From an uncultured Caryophanales bacterium (GTDB taxonomy: Bacteria > Bacillota_I > Bacilli_A > RF39 > UBA660): a stretch of 64,000 nucleotides of DNA. Position 1 is the stretch's first letter; the number at the start of each line of letters is the position of its first letter. Below, in pieces: positions 43,881-52,801 of the stretch. A model generated the notes under the pieces. That model had not been told where the DNA came from and did no database searches. It worked only from the letters and a program-made list of their open reading frames with translations. The translations under genes and the position numbers were made by a program. The stretch lies in contig CAMYVT010000001.1 of NCBI GenBank assembly GCA_947302515.1, positions 90,494 through 154,493 on the forward strand, read 5' to 3'.

Positions 43881-44872
43881 ATGAGATTCCTACATGAAAT
43901 AGAAAAATTAAATGAAAATAAATTAAGACGAAAAATATCAAATAAAATAAAAAGACTTGAACGTAAGAGTAAAAAAAATAATCCTCATATTACAACAATA
44001 GGTTATCAAGTGGGTTTTGAACCTGTATTAAATGATGTTTCATGGGACGAAGATGTAATAGAAATAACATATCAAATTAATGATTTCTATGATGATTTTA
44101 TTCCTGAAAACACAAGAATTGTTTATGGAATGATGTTAAATCCATTTACTGGCAAAGCCCGTCATGATGGTAAATACTATTATATGGATGATCAAGAATA
44201 TTTATATGATTTTTGTAAATTTATTCAAGATAAAGAAATAGAAGATTCATATGACTTTTTTGGTTACCTTAAAGATTTTTTGGAGAATATTTTGGTACTA
44301 TTAAAGATATAGATAGAAATGATATGTTCAGTTTATTAGTAGATAGTAATGGTAATTATATTAAACCACATCAAGAACACAGTATTAGAGATTTTAAAGG
44401 TAAAGGTAATGCTATGTGTACTGAATATGCTGTTATGGCTCAAAATATTTTAAGAATGTTTGATTTTGAGAGCTATTATATTGTTGGTAATTTAAGTTTT
44501 AATGATGATAAATCAGAATCACATGCTTTTAATATAGTATCATTTGTTGATCAAGATACTGGAGAATATAAAGATGCTGTAATAGATTTCATTAATGGTA
44601 TAAAAATATATGATATGGATTTTAATGTTATAGGAGATGAACCTTTTATAGGATTTATAGATAATCTAGATCAAGATTTTGCAGACAGATTTTTTGGTGG
44701 AGAAGAACATCTTACTTTTGAAGAGTATTCTTATTGTATATTAGGTGATAGTTTTTTTAAGCTAGTAAATGAGGATAAAAGTAGAGAATATTCTGTGGAT
44801 AATATGGTATATGCCAATGAAGATGTAAACAATAATAAAATATATACTCTAAAGAAGTCTCCTATGTTATAA
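43881..44872 (+). pseudogene. Transglutaminase-like gene split by a frameshift
   Basis: Two adjacent frames, 43881-44312 (143 residues) and 44324-44872 (182 residues), appear to be one gene. Between them the T-run at 44276-44281 has six T. With seven T the reading continues smoothly, with YLKDF followed by FGEYFGTIKDIDRND and into the second frame. The second part carries a transglutaminase-like triad: Cys in AMCTEYA, His in ESHAFNIV and Asp in AVIDFIN. There is no signal peptide, and the N-terminal half is unrecognised. The intact length would be about 330 residues. Alternatives are a homopolymer sequencing error or slippage; the second frame has no strong ribosome site of its own. Confidence 0.7.
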
Positions 44873-44899
44873 TTAAATTGTAATGATAGGAGGATTAAT

Positions 44900-45658
44900 A
44901 TGTTTAATTTAAAAGGAAGAGTTGCAGTAATTACTGGAGCAAGTAGTGGTTTAGGAAAACAAATGGCAAGAGGATTTGCAGAACAAGGAGCTGATCTAGT
45001 AATATTAGCTAGAAGAGTAGAAAAATTAGAAGAATTAAAAGTTGAATTAGAACAAAAAGGAGTTAGAGTTTTACCTGTAAAATGTGATGTTACTCTAACA
45101 GAAGATATTGATAATGCTGCTAAACAAGCAGAAGAATTCTTTGGCAAAGTAGATATTTTAGTAAACTGTGCTGGTTCATCTAAAGATAAAGGTGTATTAG
45201 AAATGAATGATGAAGAATGGGACTTTACTATTGCTACTGACGAAACAAGTGTATTTAAGATGACTAGAGCATTTGGAAATATTATGAAAAAGAATAATTA
45301 TGGTAGAGTAATTAATATTGCATCTATGTACGGAATGGTTGGTAATACTGAAATACCTACAATTGCATATCATTCATCAAAAGGAGCAGTTGTTAACTTT
45401 ACTAGAGCAGCAGCTGCAGAATTAGCTAAATATAATATTACAGTTAATGCAATATGTCCTGGTTATTTCTATACTGAATTAACTACAGAAGTATTAGATA
45501 CAGATATGTTCAAAGCATTTGCCGATTCTCATGTACCAATGAAGAGATATGGTAAAGAAGGAGAATTAAATGCAGGTGCAATCTTCTTAGCAAGTGATGA
45601 AGCAAGTTATGTAACTGGAGTAATTTTACCAATAGATGGTGGATATACTTGTGTATAA
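44900..45658 (+). CDS. Short-chain dehydrogenase/reductase (FabG or gluconate 5-dehydrogenase type)
   Basis: A 252-residue NAD(P)-dependent oxidoreductase. It shows the Rossmann motif TGASSGLG near residue 13, NCAG, the catalytic Ser in NIASMYG, Tyr-x-x-x-Lys in AYHSSKG and the closing GGYTCV. The position usually held by the tetrad Asn (N-L-x-G-V-F) reads TDETSVF, so it is altered. The family includes 3-oxoacyl-ACP reductases and gluconate 5-dehydrogenases, and I cannot tell which. The promoter is an extended -10 (TG-T-TATAAT, 44865-44873) at the end of the preceding gene, and AGGAGG lies upstream. Confidence 0.85.
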   Translation: MFNLKGRVAVITGASSGLGKQMARGFAEQGADLVILARRVEKLEELKVELEQKGVRVLPVKCDVTLTEDIDNAAKQAEEFFGKVDILVNCAGSSKDKGVLEMNDEEWDFTIATDETSVFKMTRAFGNIMKKNNYGRVINIASMYGMVGNTEIPTIAYHSSKGAVVNFTRAAAAELAKYNITVNAICPGYFYTELTTEVLDTDMFKAFADSHVPMKRYGKEGELNAGAIFLASDEASYVTGVILPIDGGYTCV

Positions 45659-45686
45659 AAAAAAGAAGCATCAGCTTCTTTTTTTT
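45657..45686. terminator. Bidirectional terminator after the SDR gene
   Basis: AAAAAAGAAGC-ATCA-GCTTCTTTTTT. Symmetric, used from both sides. Confidence 0.8.
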
Positions 45687-46362
45687 AACAATTTCTTCCT
45701 TCTAAACAAATACTCATAGTATATTTACTACTACCTCGATATTCATTATCTAAGAAATCATCTTCTGAATCATAAGTAAACACAGTAAGATCAATTTTAG
45801 AATCAATTTCATCAACTTGATAACTACTTTGTATTTTTATTGCAGTAAACAAAGTATTATCATTATATTCATCATTTTCAATATGTGAATAAAATCCTTT
45901 TCCTTTATTAGCATAATCATCATATAAATAATTCATTAAATGTTCCCATCGATTCATACAGTCAGCTGGACTTAAAATATTATATGATACATCTTCTCCA
46001 GTTATTAAATGAAACTTAAGATTAAAACCAACTTTTACTTTATACTCATTATATTTTTCAAAGTATGAATCGGCAAAACTCTTATTTAGAGAAATACTAT
46101 CATCATTAGAAAAATAAATTTGAAATATTCCTAAATCTTCTTCAACAACAGGTTTCTTATTAATAGTATTTAATTTAGTTAAAGAATTACCATTTAGAGA
46201 GTATATTCCAATAGGAGTATTATTTGAATCAATATAATCCTCTTTTACTTCTTCTTTTTTAATATCAGGTTTAATATTTTTAATATCAACGTTTTTATTT
46301 GTATTTTCACAACCACATATTAATAATAATGGAATAAATAATAATAATAATAATCTTTTCAT
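45685..46362 (-). CDS. Lipoprotein of unknown function
   Basis: A 225-residue lipoprotein: signal peptide with seven Leu and lipobox LICGC (lipidated Cys at about 18). The mature part is Lys/Asp-rich with two more Cys near the C-terminus (MSICLEGRNC), possibly forming a disulfide. A Trp-His-containing stretch NRWEHLMNYLYDDY is the most distinctive segment. No family recognised. The start follows GAGGTTATT. It is convergent with the SDR gene and divergent from the nitroreductase. Confidence 0.78.
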   Translation of the reverse strand: MKRLLLLLFIPLLLICGCENTNKNVDIKNIKPDIKKEEVKEDYIDSNNTPIGIYSLNGNSLTKLNTINKKPVVEEDLGIFQIYFSNDDSISLNKSFADSYFEKYNEYKVKVGFNLKFHLITGEDVSYNILSPADCMNRWEHLMNYLYDDYANKGKGFYSHIENDEYNDNTLFTAIKIQSSYQVDEIDSKIDLTVFTYDSEDDFLDNEYRGSSKYTMSICLEGRNC

Positions 46363-46412
46363 AATAACCTCACTAAAAGTATTATAATATATTAATATAA
46401 AAATTCAAAGTA

Positions 46413-46421
46413 TGATATAAT
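46413..46421 (+). promoter_or_regulatory. Extended -10 promoter of the nitroreductase gene
   Basis: TGATATAAT, 19 bases before the ATG at 46441, followed by AGGAGAGTGATAAG. Confidence 0.5.
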
Positions 46422-46440
46422 ATAATAGGAGAGTGATAAG

Positions 46441-46932
46441 ATGAAAGAAATATTTCATAGAGCCAGTATTCGTAAGTATCTTGATAAAGATATAGAAGAA
46501 GATAAAATAAGAAAAATATTAGAAGCCGCAATGGCTGCTCCTTCTGCTATGAATGGAAGACCATGGGAATTTTATGTAATAAAAGATAAAAACAAACTAA
46601 TCGAATTATCAGAAGCCACTCCATATTCAAAAATGATAAAAGATGCACCATGTGCAATTGTAGTATGTTATCGAAAAGAAGGGGTAGCAGAAATATATCA
46701 TGATATAGATTGTGCTTTAGCAACAGAAAATATTCTATTAGAAATAGATCATTTAGGATTGGGTGGAGTAATGATAGGAACAGCTCCAGATGAAGAAAAA
46801 CAAGAAACAGTAGAGAAAATATTAAATATCCCAGATACATTAAGAGCTTTTACTATTATTCCATTTGGTTATCCTGGAGTAGAAAAAGAACAAACAGATA
46901 GATATGAAGAAGAAAAAATTCATAGAGTATAG
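46441..46932 (+). CDS. Nitroreductase-family FMN oxidoreductase
   Basis: A 163-residue protein of the FMN-dependent nitroreductase fold: RASIRKYLDKDI with the Arg-Ser-Ile-Arg FMN motif at the N-terminus, APSAMNGRPWEFYVI, and the GLGGVMIG loop with the IPFGYPG ending. These enzymes use NAD(P)H to reduce nitro groups, flavins or quinones, and the substrate is unknown. It is followed eight bases later by a small membrane protein, which may share its transcript. The start has GGAGAGTGATAAG upstream. Confidence 0.9.
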   Translation: MKEIFHRASIRKYLDKDIEEDKIRKILEAAMAAPSAMNGRPWEFYVIKDKNKLIELSEATPYSKMIKDAPCAIVVCYRKEGVAEIYHDIDCALATENILLEIDHLGLGGVMIGTAPDEEKQETVEKILNIPDTLRAFTIIPFGYPGVEKEQTDRYEEEKIHRV

Positions 46933-46940
46933 GAGGTAAT

Positions 46941-47138
46941 ATGAGAGAATTATTAGTTATAGCTGTAGCAGCATCTCTAGTATCACTTTATTTTGAACAA
47001 AGGCATAAGAAAAAACTTAAAGAAATTAAAATAAATGAGTTTAACAAAGAAGCTAAAATGCGTCTTGATAAAAGTTTGCATATAAAAAAAGAAGAAATAA
47101 AAGAAGCAGATATTGAAGAAATAAGTGAAAAAGAATGA
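46941..47138 (+). CDS. Small membrane protein with basic coiled tail
   Basis: A 65-residue protein: a short N-terminal hydrophobic helix (about residues 3-18), then a basic and charged coiled-coil-like stretch (EQRHKKKLKEIKINEFN and onward) with an acidic C-terminus. No family is recognised. AGGAGGTAAT precedes its ATG, eight bases after the nitroreductase stop. It ends in TGA, one of the clear TGA stops in the window. Confidence 0.75.
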   Translation: MRELLVIAVAASLVSLYFEQRHKKKLKEIKINEFNKEAKMRLDKSLHIKKEEIKEADIEEISEKE

Positions 47139-47156
47139 AATATCATTCTTTTTTTT
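47126..47156 (+). terminator. Terminator after the nitroreductase unit
   Basis: AAAGAATGA-AATA-TCATTCTTT followed by T5 or more. Confidence 0.8.
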
Positions 47157-47195
47157 TATAAAAAAGTATGCTATCATTAAGGTAGGTGATAGTAT

Positions 47196-48332
47196 ATGAA
47201 TGGCAAGAATAATATGATGGAAATGGACAGTGAAGAAACTAGAAAGAAAAAAGAAAGAAAAGAAAAAATAAATAGTTTCAAGAAAAAACTAAAACAATGG
47301 AAAGAAAAGAAAGAAGAAGAAAAAGAAGATAAAGCTAGAGAAAAAGAAGAAAAAGAAAGAGTAAAATTAGAAGAAGAAAAAGAAAAAAAGAATAAAAGTA
47401 GTTCGTCATATAGAGAACACACTGTTACTAATGAAACAATATTAAATTCGTCTAAAGATGGTAAATTTCTTACACCTCAAGACGAAAGAAGAAAAAAAGA
47501 AAAAAGAAAAAAAATTATACGTAATATAATGACCATTCCTGAAATAATTATTGTTGTTTTATTAGCTATGTTTTTAAAAAGTAAATATACTTCATATTCA
47601 AAAGATGTCCATCAAATTCTAAATTATACTGCAGGTACCTATGTATATGAAATACATAGAGATAATAATGATATTAAGGTAATGAAAACTAAAAAGAAAA
47701 CATGTGTACTAGAACCATGTGAAGTAGAGAATTTATCAGATTATAATATCAAGTTTAGTAAAAATCAAATGAGAGCTATACGTTTCTTTTTAGATTTACA
47801 ATTTAAGTATAAAAATAATCAAACTAAAACAATTACATATTCAAACTTAAAAACAGATTATGGTAGAAGAGTAATTTTTAGTTTAATTCATAATAATTCG
47901 TCATTCTTAGGTTTTGAAACATATAATAATTATATTTTAAAAGATTTTGAACAAATGAGTTATTTTACTACTAGAGGTTATAAAGTACAAGATAATGGTG
48001 GTAAAAAAGTATTATATATTGCTATGGGAGAAAAACCATCTAGTGGATATGCATTAGTAGTAAATAGTGCTTATAAACAAGGTGATGATATATATTTCTA
48101 TATTAAAGAGCAAACTCCAGATACCGCAAATGAATCATTATCTTTAGTTACACATCCTTTAATAACAATAGAATTAAATGATATCCCTAAGAATGTATAT
48201 GTATATGATGTAGTAAGTGGAGAAGAATATGCTAATTTAGATGCTCCTACTATACCACAGCCTAGAATTAATAAATTATCACCATCAATTGATTTTAAAG
48301 ACTTAGCGGATAGTTTAATAAGAAAAGACTAA
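47196..48332 (+). CDS. Membrane protein with extracellular PrcB_C-like domain
   Basis: A 378-residue protein. The first 100 residues are extremely charged (runs of Glu and Lys, coiled coil), followed by one transmembrane helix (about residues 110-128). The C-terminal half is extracellular and carries a PrcB_C-like domain: [18 protein letters not shown], then [10 protein letters not shown], with the hallmark G-x-x-P-[ST]-[GS]-G-Y. PrcB_C is found in protease-complex and other exported proteins, and its ligand is unknown. It has TAGGTGATAGT before the start and ends at a strong hairpin, 30 bases before ispG. Confidence 0.8.
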   Translation: MNGKNNMMEMDSEETRKKKERKEKINSFKKKLKQWKEKKEEEKEDKAREKEEKERVKLEEEKEKKNKSSSSYREHTVTNETILNSSKDGKFLTPQDERRKKEKRKKIIRNIMTIPEIIIVVLLAMFLKSKYTSYSKDVHQILNYTAGTYVYEIHRDNNDIKVMKTKKKTCVLEPCEVENLSDYNIKFSKNQMRAIRFFLDLQFKYKNNQTKTITYSNLKTDYGRRVIFSLIHNNSSFLGFETYNNYILKDFEQMSYFTTRGYKVQDNGGKKVLYIAMGEKPSSGYALVVNSAYKQGDDIYFYIKEQTPDTANESLSLVTHPLITIELNDIPKNVYVYDVVSGEEYANLDAPTIPQPRINKLSPSIDFKDLADSLIRKD

Positions 48333-48348
48333 GTTTAGTCTTTTTTTT
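48323..48348 (+). terminator. Terminator before ispG
   Basis: AAAAGACTAA / TTAGTCTTTT followed by T. The ribosome site of ispG lies immediately after the T-run, so ispG may depend on read-through or on a promoter I do not see. Confidence 0.65.
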
Positions 48349-48360
48349 ATAGGAGGATTT

Positions 48361-49422
48361 ATGAAAAGAAAAAAAACTAGAAAAATACTGGTTGGTAATG
48401 TACAAATAGGTAATCAAAATAAAGTGGTTATACAATCTATGTGTAATACTAAAACTAAAGATGTAGATAATACTGTTAAACAAATAATTGAATTAGAAAG
48501 TGCTGGATGTGAAATAATAAGAGTAGCTTGTCTTGATATAGAAGATGCTAAAGCTATAAAAGAAATTAAAAAGAAGATTCATATACCAATCGTTGCAGAT
48601 ATTCATTTTGATTATAAAATTGCTTTAGAAGCAATTAAAAGTGGAGTAGATAAAATAAGAATTAATCCAGGAAATATTGGTAAGAAAGAAAATACTAAGA
48701 AAGTAGTAGAAGCTTGTAAAGAAAAAGGTATACCAATACGTATTGGTATAAATGCAGGATCATTAGAAAAAGATTTACTTGATAAATATAAACATCCAAC
48801 AGCAGAAGCAATGGTAGAGTCAGCTAGACGGCATATTAAGATTTTAGAAGATTTAGAATTCTATGATATATGTTTATCTTTAAAATCATCTGATTTGAAT
48901 TTATGTATTAAAGCTTATGAACTTGCAAGCAAAGAATTTAATTATCCACTACATATTGGTATAACTGAAGCAGGGACGGCATTTAGTGGAACAATTAAAT
49001 CTAGTATTGGATTGGGTATACTTTTAAATGAAGGAATAGGAGATACTTTAAGAGTATCTTTGTCAGATGACCCTGTAGAAGAAGTAATAGTAGCTAAAGA
49101 AATATTGAAGAATTTTAGTCTTATAGATAATGTCCCTACATTAGTATCATGTCCTACTTGTGGTAGGACTCAAATAGATTTAATACCTATTGCTAAAGAA
49201 ATAGAAGAATATTTAAAAAATATTAAAAGTAATATCACTGTAGCAGTAATGGGTTGTGCTGTAAATGGTCCCGGTGAAGCTAGAGAAGCAGATATTGGTA
49301 TTGCTGGAGGAATAGGTGAAGGATTAATCTTTAAAAAAGGTGAAATAATTAGAAAAGTAAAAGAAAAAGATTTAATAAATGAATTAAAGATAGAAATAGA
49401 AAAAATGACAAAAGAAAAGTAG
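48361..49422 (+). CDS. ispG: (E)-4-hydroxy-3-methylbut-2-enyl-diphosphate synthase
   Basis: A [4Fe-4S] enzyme of the MEP isoprenoid pathway that converts MEcPP to HMBPP, at the penultimate step before IspH. The 353 residues are typical (GcpE family): the TIM barrel opens [27 protein letters not shown], and [10 protein letters not shown]. The cluster ligands are Cys264 and Cys267 (SCPTCGRT) and Cys299 ([10 protein letters not shown]). It supplies DMAPP for MiaA and undecaprenyl lipid for the wall (UppP, MurD). AGGAGGATTT is the ribosome site. It is convergent with the acyl-CoA synthetase. Confidence 0.96.
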   Translation: MKRKKTRKILVGNVQIGNQNKVVIQSMCNTKTKDVDNTVKQIIELESAGCEIIRVACLDIEDAKAIKEIKKKIHIPIVADIHFDYKIALEAIKSGVDKIRINPGNIGKKENTKKVVEACKEKGIPIRIGINAGSLEKDLLDKYKHPTAEAMVESARRHIKILEDLEFYDICLSLKSSDLNLCIKAYELASKEFNYPLHIGITEAGTAFSGTIKSSIGLGILLNEGIGDTLRVSLSDDPVEEVIVAKEILKNFSLIDNVPTLVSCPTCGRTQIDLIPIAKEIEEYLKNIKSNITVAVMGCAVNGPGEAREADIGIAGGIGEGLIFKKGEIIRKVKEKDLINELKIEIEKMTKEK

Positions 49423-49440
49423 GAATTATTCCTACTTTTC
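49414..49440. terminator. Bidirectional terminator between ispG and the acyl-CoA synthetase
   Basis: GAAAAGTAGG-AATTATT-CCTACTTTTC. Confidence 0.75.
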
Positions 49441-51138
49441 ATTTTCTAATTGTTTATAATCAACTTTTCCAATCATTGTCTTAGGAAGAGATTCTCTATA
49501 GACAAATTCTTTTGGAATCATGTACTTAGCAAGATTTTTTTCACAATACTCTTTAATTTCACTTTTTAGTCTCATATTTTCTTTATATTCACTTTTAAGT
49601 ACTACATAAGCTTTAGGTACTTGTACTTTATATGGATGAGGAACTCCAACTACACATGAATTAAGAATAGCAGGATGTTTATTAAGTATTTCTTCTATAT
49701 GAGATGGATATACATTATAACCAGATGAAATAATAAGGCGTTTTAAGCGCTGTACGAAGAATAAACAACCATTCTTATCAATATACCCTAAATCTCCTGA
49801 ATGAACCCATATAGTACCTTTTTTATCCTTTTCAAGGACTTTATTTGTTTCTTTTTGATCATTTAGATAACCCATCATAACAGAAGGACCACTAATAAGT
49901 ATTTCTCCCACTTCATTAATATTTACTTCTTCTTTAGTATCAGGATTAACTATCTTCATATCATTTCCAGGAAGAGGTATTCCAACACTACCTAAAGTAT
50001 AAGAAGATGTAGTACTAAAAATACAACCACCACTAGTTTCAGTCATACCATATCCTTGAACTACTCCATGACGACAATTATGTTTTTTTAAAAATTCATT
50101 AACAGCAAGATTTTTTTCTTCATTTAAAGCATCTCCTCCAGAGACAACATATTTAACATTAGATAAATCTATATCATCCATATGTTTATTATGAATTAAT
50201 GCTTCAAATAAAGTGGGTACTCCCGGAATAATAGAAGGATGATACTTTCTAAGTAATTTATCAAATCTTCCTGCATCAAATTTAGGCACTAATATTAAAG
50301 TAGCTCCAATACTTAGAGGATAATGAGTACATTCAACTAATCCAAAACAATGAAACATAGGTAGAATTCCTAACATACTATCTCTATCATCATTTTCCGG
50401 TAAAGCAATTCTGGCCTGTCCAATAACAACATTAATATTACCATTAGATAATACAATACTCTTAGGAGTACCACTAGTACCACCACTATGAAGTATTACA
50501 GCAGCTTCACTCCATTTACAAGGATCAAGTACTTCTCTATGATATAATGCACCTTTACTTCTAAAATCTTTCCATGACATAAATACTTCATTACTTTTAG
50601 GAACTTTTACTTTTCTATCTTCAAGTAAATAATACATAGTAGCCATACCTTTAGACATAGAATCTCTAGGACTAATTAATATAGTTTTATATAATTTAGT
50701 ATCACTAAGAATATTATTAATTATTTTATAATTAAAATTAATAGTAAATAACATTACAGATTTAGTATCATTAATAGACTTTTTAATTTCTTCTTCAGCA
50801 GATAAAGGATGTATCATATTAGCAATAGCACCTATCTTATTAACTGCATAAAAAATATAAATAGACTCGGGTATATTAGGTAAACATATTGATATAACAT
50901 CACCTTTTCTAACTCCTTGAGACTTTAATGCTCTCGCACATAAATCTATTTCATAATATAATTCTCTATATGTAGTTTTCTTATCAAAATAATTTAATGC
51001 ATAATTATCTAATCTATCTTGATTTTGTTCATATAAAAACTCATATATAGACTTGTCTGGTATTTCTACATTTCTTTTATCCTTATCATAGAATTTTTCC
51101 CAAATTTTCTTTTTCTTTTTAAATAAAAAAAATCCCAT
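49432..51138 (-). CDS. Acyl-CoA synthetase-like AMP-forming ligase
   Basis: A 568-residue adenylate-forming enzyme. The AMP-binding signature is HSGGTSGTPKSIVLSNGNI (P-loop). Other motifs are GYGMTETSGG, HSGDLGYIDKNG and the hinge RLKRLIISSGYNVYPSHIEE, and a C-terminal catalytic Lys region ends PKTMIGKVDYKQL. It matches fatty-acyl-CoA ligases and relatives; the acid substrate is unknown. An upstream helix-rich region (residues 1-60) includes the basic start MGFFLFKKKKKIWEKF. It is divergent from a TetR-family regulator across a 147-base region with a strong palindrome, so it is probably its target. Confidence 0.88.
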   Translation of the reverse strand: MGFFLFKKKKKIWEKFYDKDKRNVEIPDKSIYEFLYEQNQDRLDNYALNYFDKKTTYRELYYEIDLCARALKSQGVRKGDVISICLPNIPESIYIFYAVNKIGAIANMIHPLSAEEEIKKSINDTKSVMLFTINFNYKIINNILSDTKLYKTILISPRDSMSKGMATMYYLLEDRKVKVPKSNEVFMSWKDFRSKGALYHREVLDPCKWSEAAVILHSGGTSGTPKSIVLSNGNINVVIGQARIALPENDDRDSMLGILPMFHCFGLVECTHYPLSIGATLILVPKFDAGRFDKLLRKYHPSIIPGVPTLFEALIHNKHMDDIDLSNVKYVVSGGDALNEEKNLAVNEFLKKHNCRHGVVQGYGMTETSGGCIFSTTSSYTLGSVGIPLPGNDMKIVNPDTKEEVNINEVGEILISGPSVMMGYLNDQKETNKVLEKDKKGTIWVHSGDLGYIDKNGCLFFVQRLKRLIISSGYNVYPSHIEEILNKHPAILNSCVVGVPHPYKVQVPKAYVVLKSEYKENMRLKSEIKEYCEKNLAKYMIPKEFVYRESLPKTMIGKVDYKQLENEK

Positions 51139-51169
51139 TATTACACTTCCTATAATTAGACATTTGTTG

Positions 51170-51268
51170 AATATCTAACAATTATATTGTATAATTTAAT
51201 TACTTATATAATCAATAATCAATTATTTTAATAATTGTTATTTGTTAGACAAAATAATATTATTTTGT
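51170..51268. promoter_or_regulatory. Divergent control region with TetR-type palindromes
   Basis: A perfect 20-bp palindrome, ACAAAATAAT|ATTATTTTGT, at 51249-51268 (extending to 26 bp with one mismatch), just before the regulator's ribosome site. Nearer the ligase, TTGTT-N8-AACAA spans about 51163-51180. AT-rich DNA between them holds TATAAT-like sequences for both directions. Plausible operators for the adjacent TetR protein. Confidence 0.65.
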
Positions 51269-51285
51269 TTAATAATGGAGGGTTT

Positions 51286-51858
51286 ATGGATAGAAGAATT
51301 AAATATACAAAGAAAGTAATTAAAGATACTTTTTTAAATTTATTAGAAAAGAAAGATATATCAAGTATTACAGTAACTGAAATATGTGAAATAGCAGATA
51401 TTAATAGAGGTACATTTTATAGATATTATATGGATGTTTATGATTTATTAAAAAATATAGAGCAAGAATTTATTGATGAAATAAAGAATTCTCCATCAAT
51501 AGAAAATATTCATGATCATTCAATTTATTCTTTTACTAAAGGAATATTATCTATCTTTGAAAATAATAAAAAATTAGTAAAAATATTATTTAATACAGAT
51601 AATAATATTTATTTTTTAAATGAAGTATTAGATGTAGCATATGATAAATGTATGACTCGTTGGGAACAAGAACAACCTGATATAAATGAAGAAGAATTAG
51701 ATAATGCTGTTGTATTTATATTTAATGGAGCTTTAGGTGTAATTAATTATTGGATAAAAAATGATTTTTCTATTTCTTCTGATGATATTGCTAAATATAT
51801 AGAGAAGTATTGTTTACATGGTGCTAAGATTTATTTACCTAAAAATAAACAGGATTAG
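51286..51858 (+). CDS. TetR-family transcriptional regulator
   Basis: A 190-residue DNA-binding protein. The N-terminal TetR helix-turn-helix is clear: AFLNLLEKKDISSITVTEICEIADINRGTFYRYYMDVYDLL, with the conserved [TV]-x-x-I-[CA] and GTFYxYY pattern. The C-terminal ligand domain belongs to the family with WEQEQPDIN; ligand unknown. The start is ATG 51286 (GGAGGG upstream); the ATG 51235 is in the palindrome region and has no ribosome site. Divergent from the acyl-CoA synthetase, so a fatty-acid or acyl-CoA response is the natural guess. Confidence 0.88.
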   Translation: MDRRIKYTKKVIKDTFLNLLEKKDISSITVTEICEIADINRGTFYRYYMDVYDLLKNIEQEFIDEIKNSPSIENIHDHSIYSFTKGILSIFENNKKLVKILFNTDNNIYFLNEVLDVAYDKCMTRWEQEQPDINEEELDNAVVFIFNGALGVINYWIKNDFSISSDDIAKYIEKYCLHGAKIYLPKNKQD

Positions 51859-51900
51859 ATGTAAAATTAGATATTTTTTTCTAGTAAGAAAAAAAATATA

Positions 51901-51909
51901 TGATACAAT
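51901..51909 (+). promoter_or_regulatory. Extended -10 promoter of uppP
   Basis: TGATACAAT, 19 bases before the ATG, followed by AGGAGGAG. Confidence 0.5.
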
Positions 51910-51927
51910 GAAATAGGAGGAGATTAC

Positions 51928-52758
51928 ATGATCGAATTATTAAAAGCAATCTTATTTGGAGTTGTAGAAGGTATCACTGAATGGTTACCTATATCCTCAA
52001 CAGGACATATGATACTACTTGATGAGTTTATTAGATTAGGAGTATCAGATCAATTTTATGAATTATTTCAAGTAGTTATTCAATTAGGAGCAATCCTTGC
52101 TGTAGTAATAATATATTTTAAAAGCATATGGCCTTTTAAGAAAGAAAAAGAAAAAGTAAAAGTAGATAAAGGTATTCTAAATTTATGGGGCAAAATATTA
52201 GTAGCATGTATTCCAGCTGCAGTATTGGGACTATTGTTTGATGATTGGATAGATGAACATTTTTATAATAGTGTAGTTGTATCATTAGCTTTAATTATTT
52301 ATGGTGTTATTTTCATAGTAATTGAAAATAAAAATATTGGTTCAAGATCAACAAAAGATGTAAATAAAATAACATATAAACAAGCCTTACAAGTAGGAGC
52401 ATTCCAATTACTTGCTTTAATTCCAGGTACATCTAGAAGTGGATCTACTATTATTGGAGGATTATTAATAGGATTAGAAAGAAGTGTAGCTGCAGAATTT
52501 ACATTCTTTTTAGCAATACCAGTAATGGCAGGAGCATCTCTATTAAAATTAGCAAAATATTTAATAAAAGTTGGATTATCATTTACTGGATTAGAAATTT
52601 CTATTTTAGTAGTTGCTACTATAACAGCATTCGTAGTAAGTATGTTTGTTATTAAATTTTTAATTAATTATATTCGTAAACATGATTTCAAAGTATTTGG
52701 TTACTACAGAATTGCTTTGGGAATCTTAGTTTTACTATACTTTTTAATAATGAAATAG
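51928..52758 (+). CDS. uppP: Undecaprenyl-diphosphatase (bacitracin resistance)
   Basis: Dephosphorylates undecaprenyl diphosphate to recycle the lipid carrier of peptidoglycan. The 276 residues contain the two signature regions: EGITEWLPISSTGHM near residue 12 and PGTSRSGSTIIGGLLIGLER near residue 170, and seven to eight hydrophobic segments. This is typical UppP/BacA. AGGAGGAG lies before the ATG. It shows that this lineage makes a wall. The gene sits alone between promoter and terminator. Confidence 0.96.
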   Translation: MIELLKAILFGVVEGITEWLPISSTGHMILLDEFIRLGVSDQFYELFQVVIQLGAILAVVIIYFKSIWPFKKEKEKVKVDKGILNLWGKILVACIPAAVLGLLFDDWIDEHFYNSVVVSLALIIYGVIFIVIENKNIGSRSTKDVNKITYKQALQVGAFQLLALIPGTSRSGSTIIGGLLIGLERSVAAEFTFFLAIPVMAGASLLKLAKYLIKVGLSFTGLEISILVVATITAFVVSMFVIKFLINYIRKHDFKVFGYYRIALGILVLLYFLIMK

Positions 52759-52784
52759 AAGAGTATTTTAAAATACTCTTTTTT
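52758..52784 (+). terminator. uppP terminator
   Basis: AAGAGTATTT-TA-AAATACTCTT followed by T4. Confidence 0.8.
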
Positions 52785-52801
52785 GGTGAAGGGAGAAGAG
52801 A

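Noticed and set aside
44731..45147. 138-residue minus-strand frame opposite the SDR gene
   Set aside because: It overlaps a well-supported SDR coding sequence and has no ribosome site or recognisable domain.
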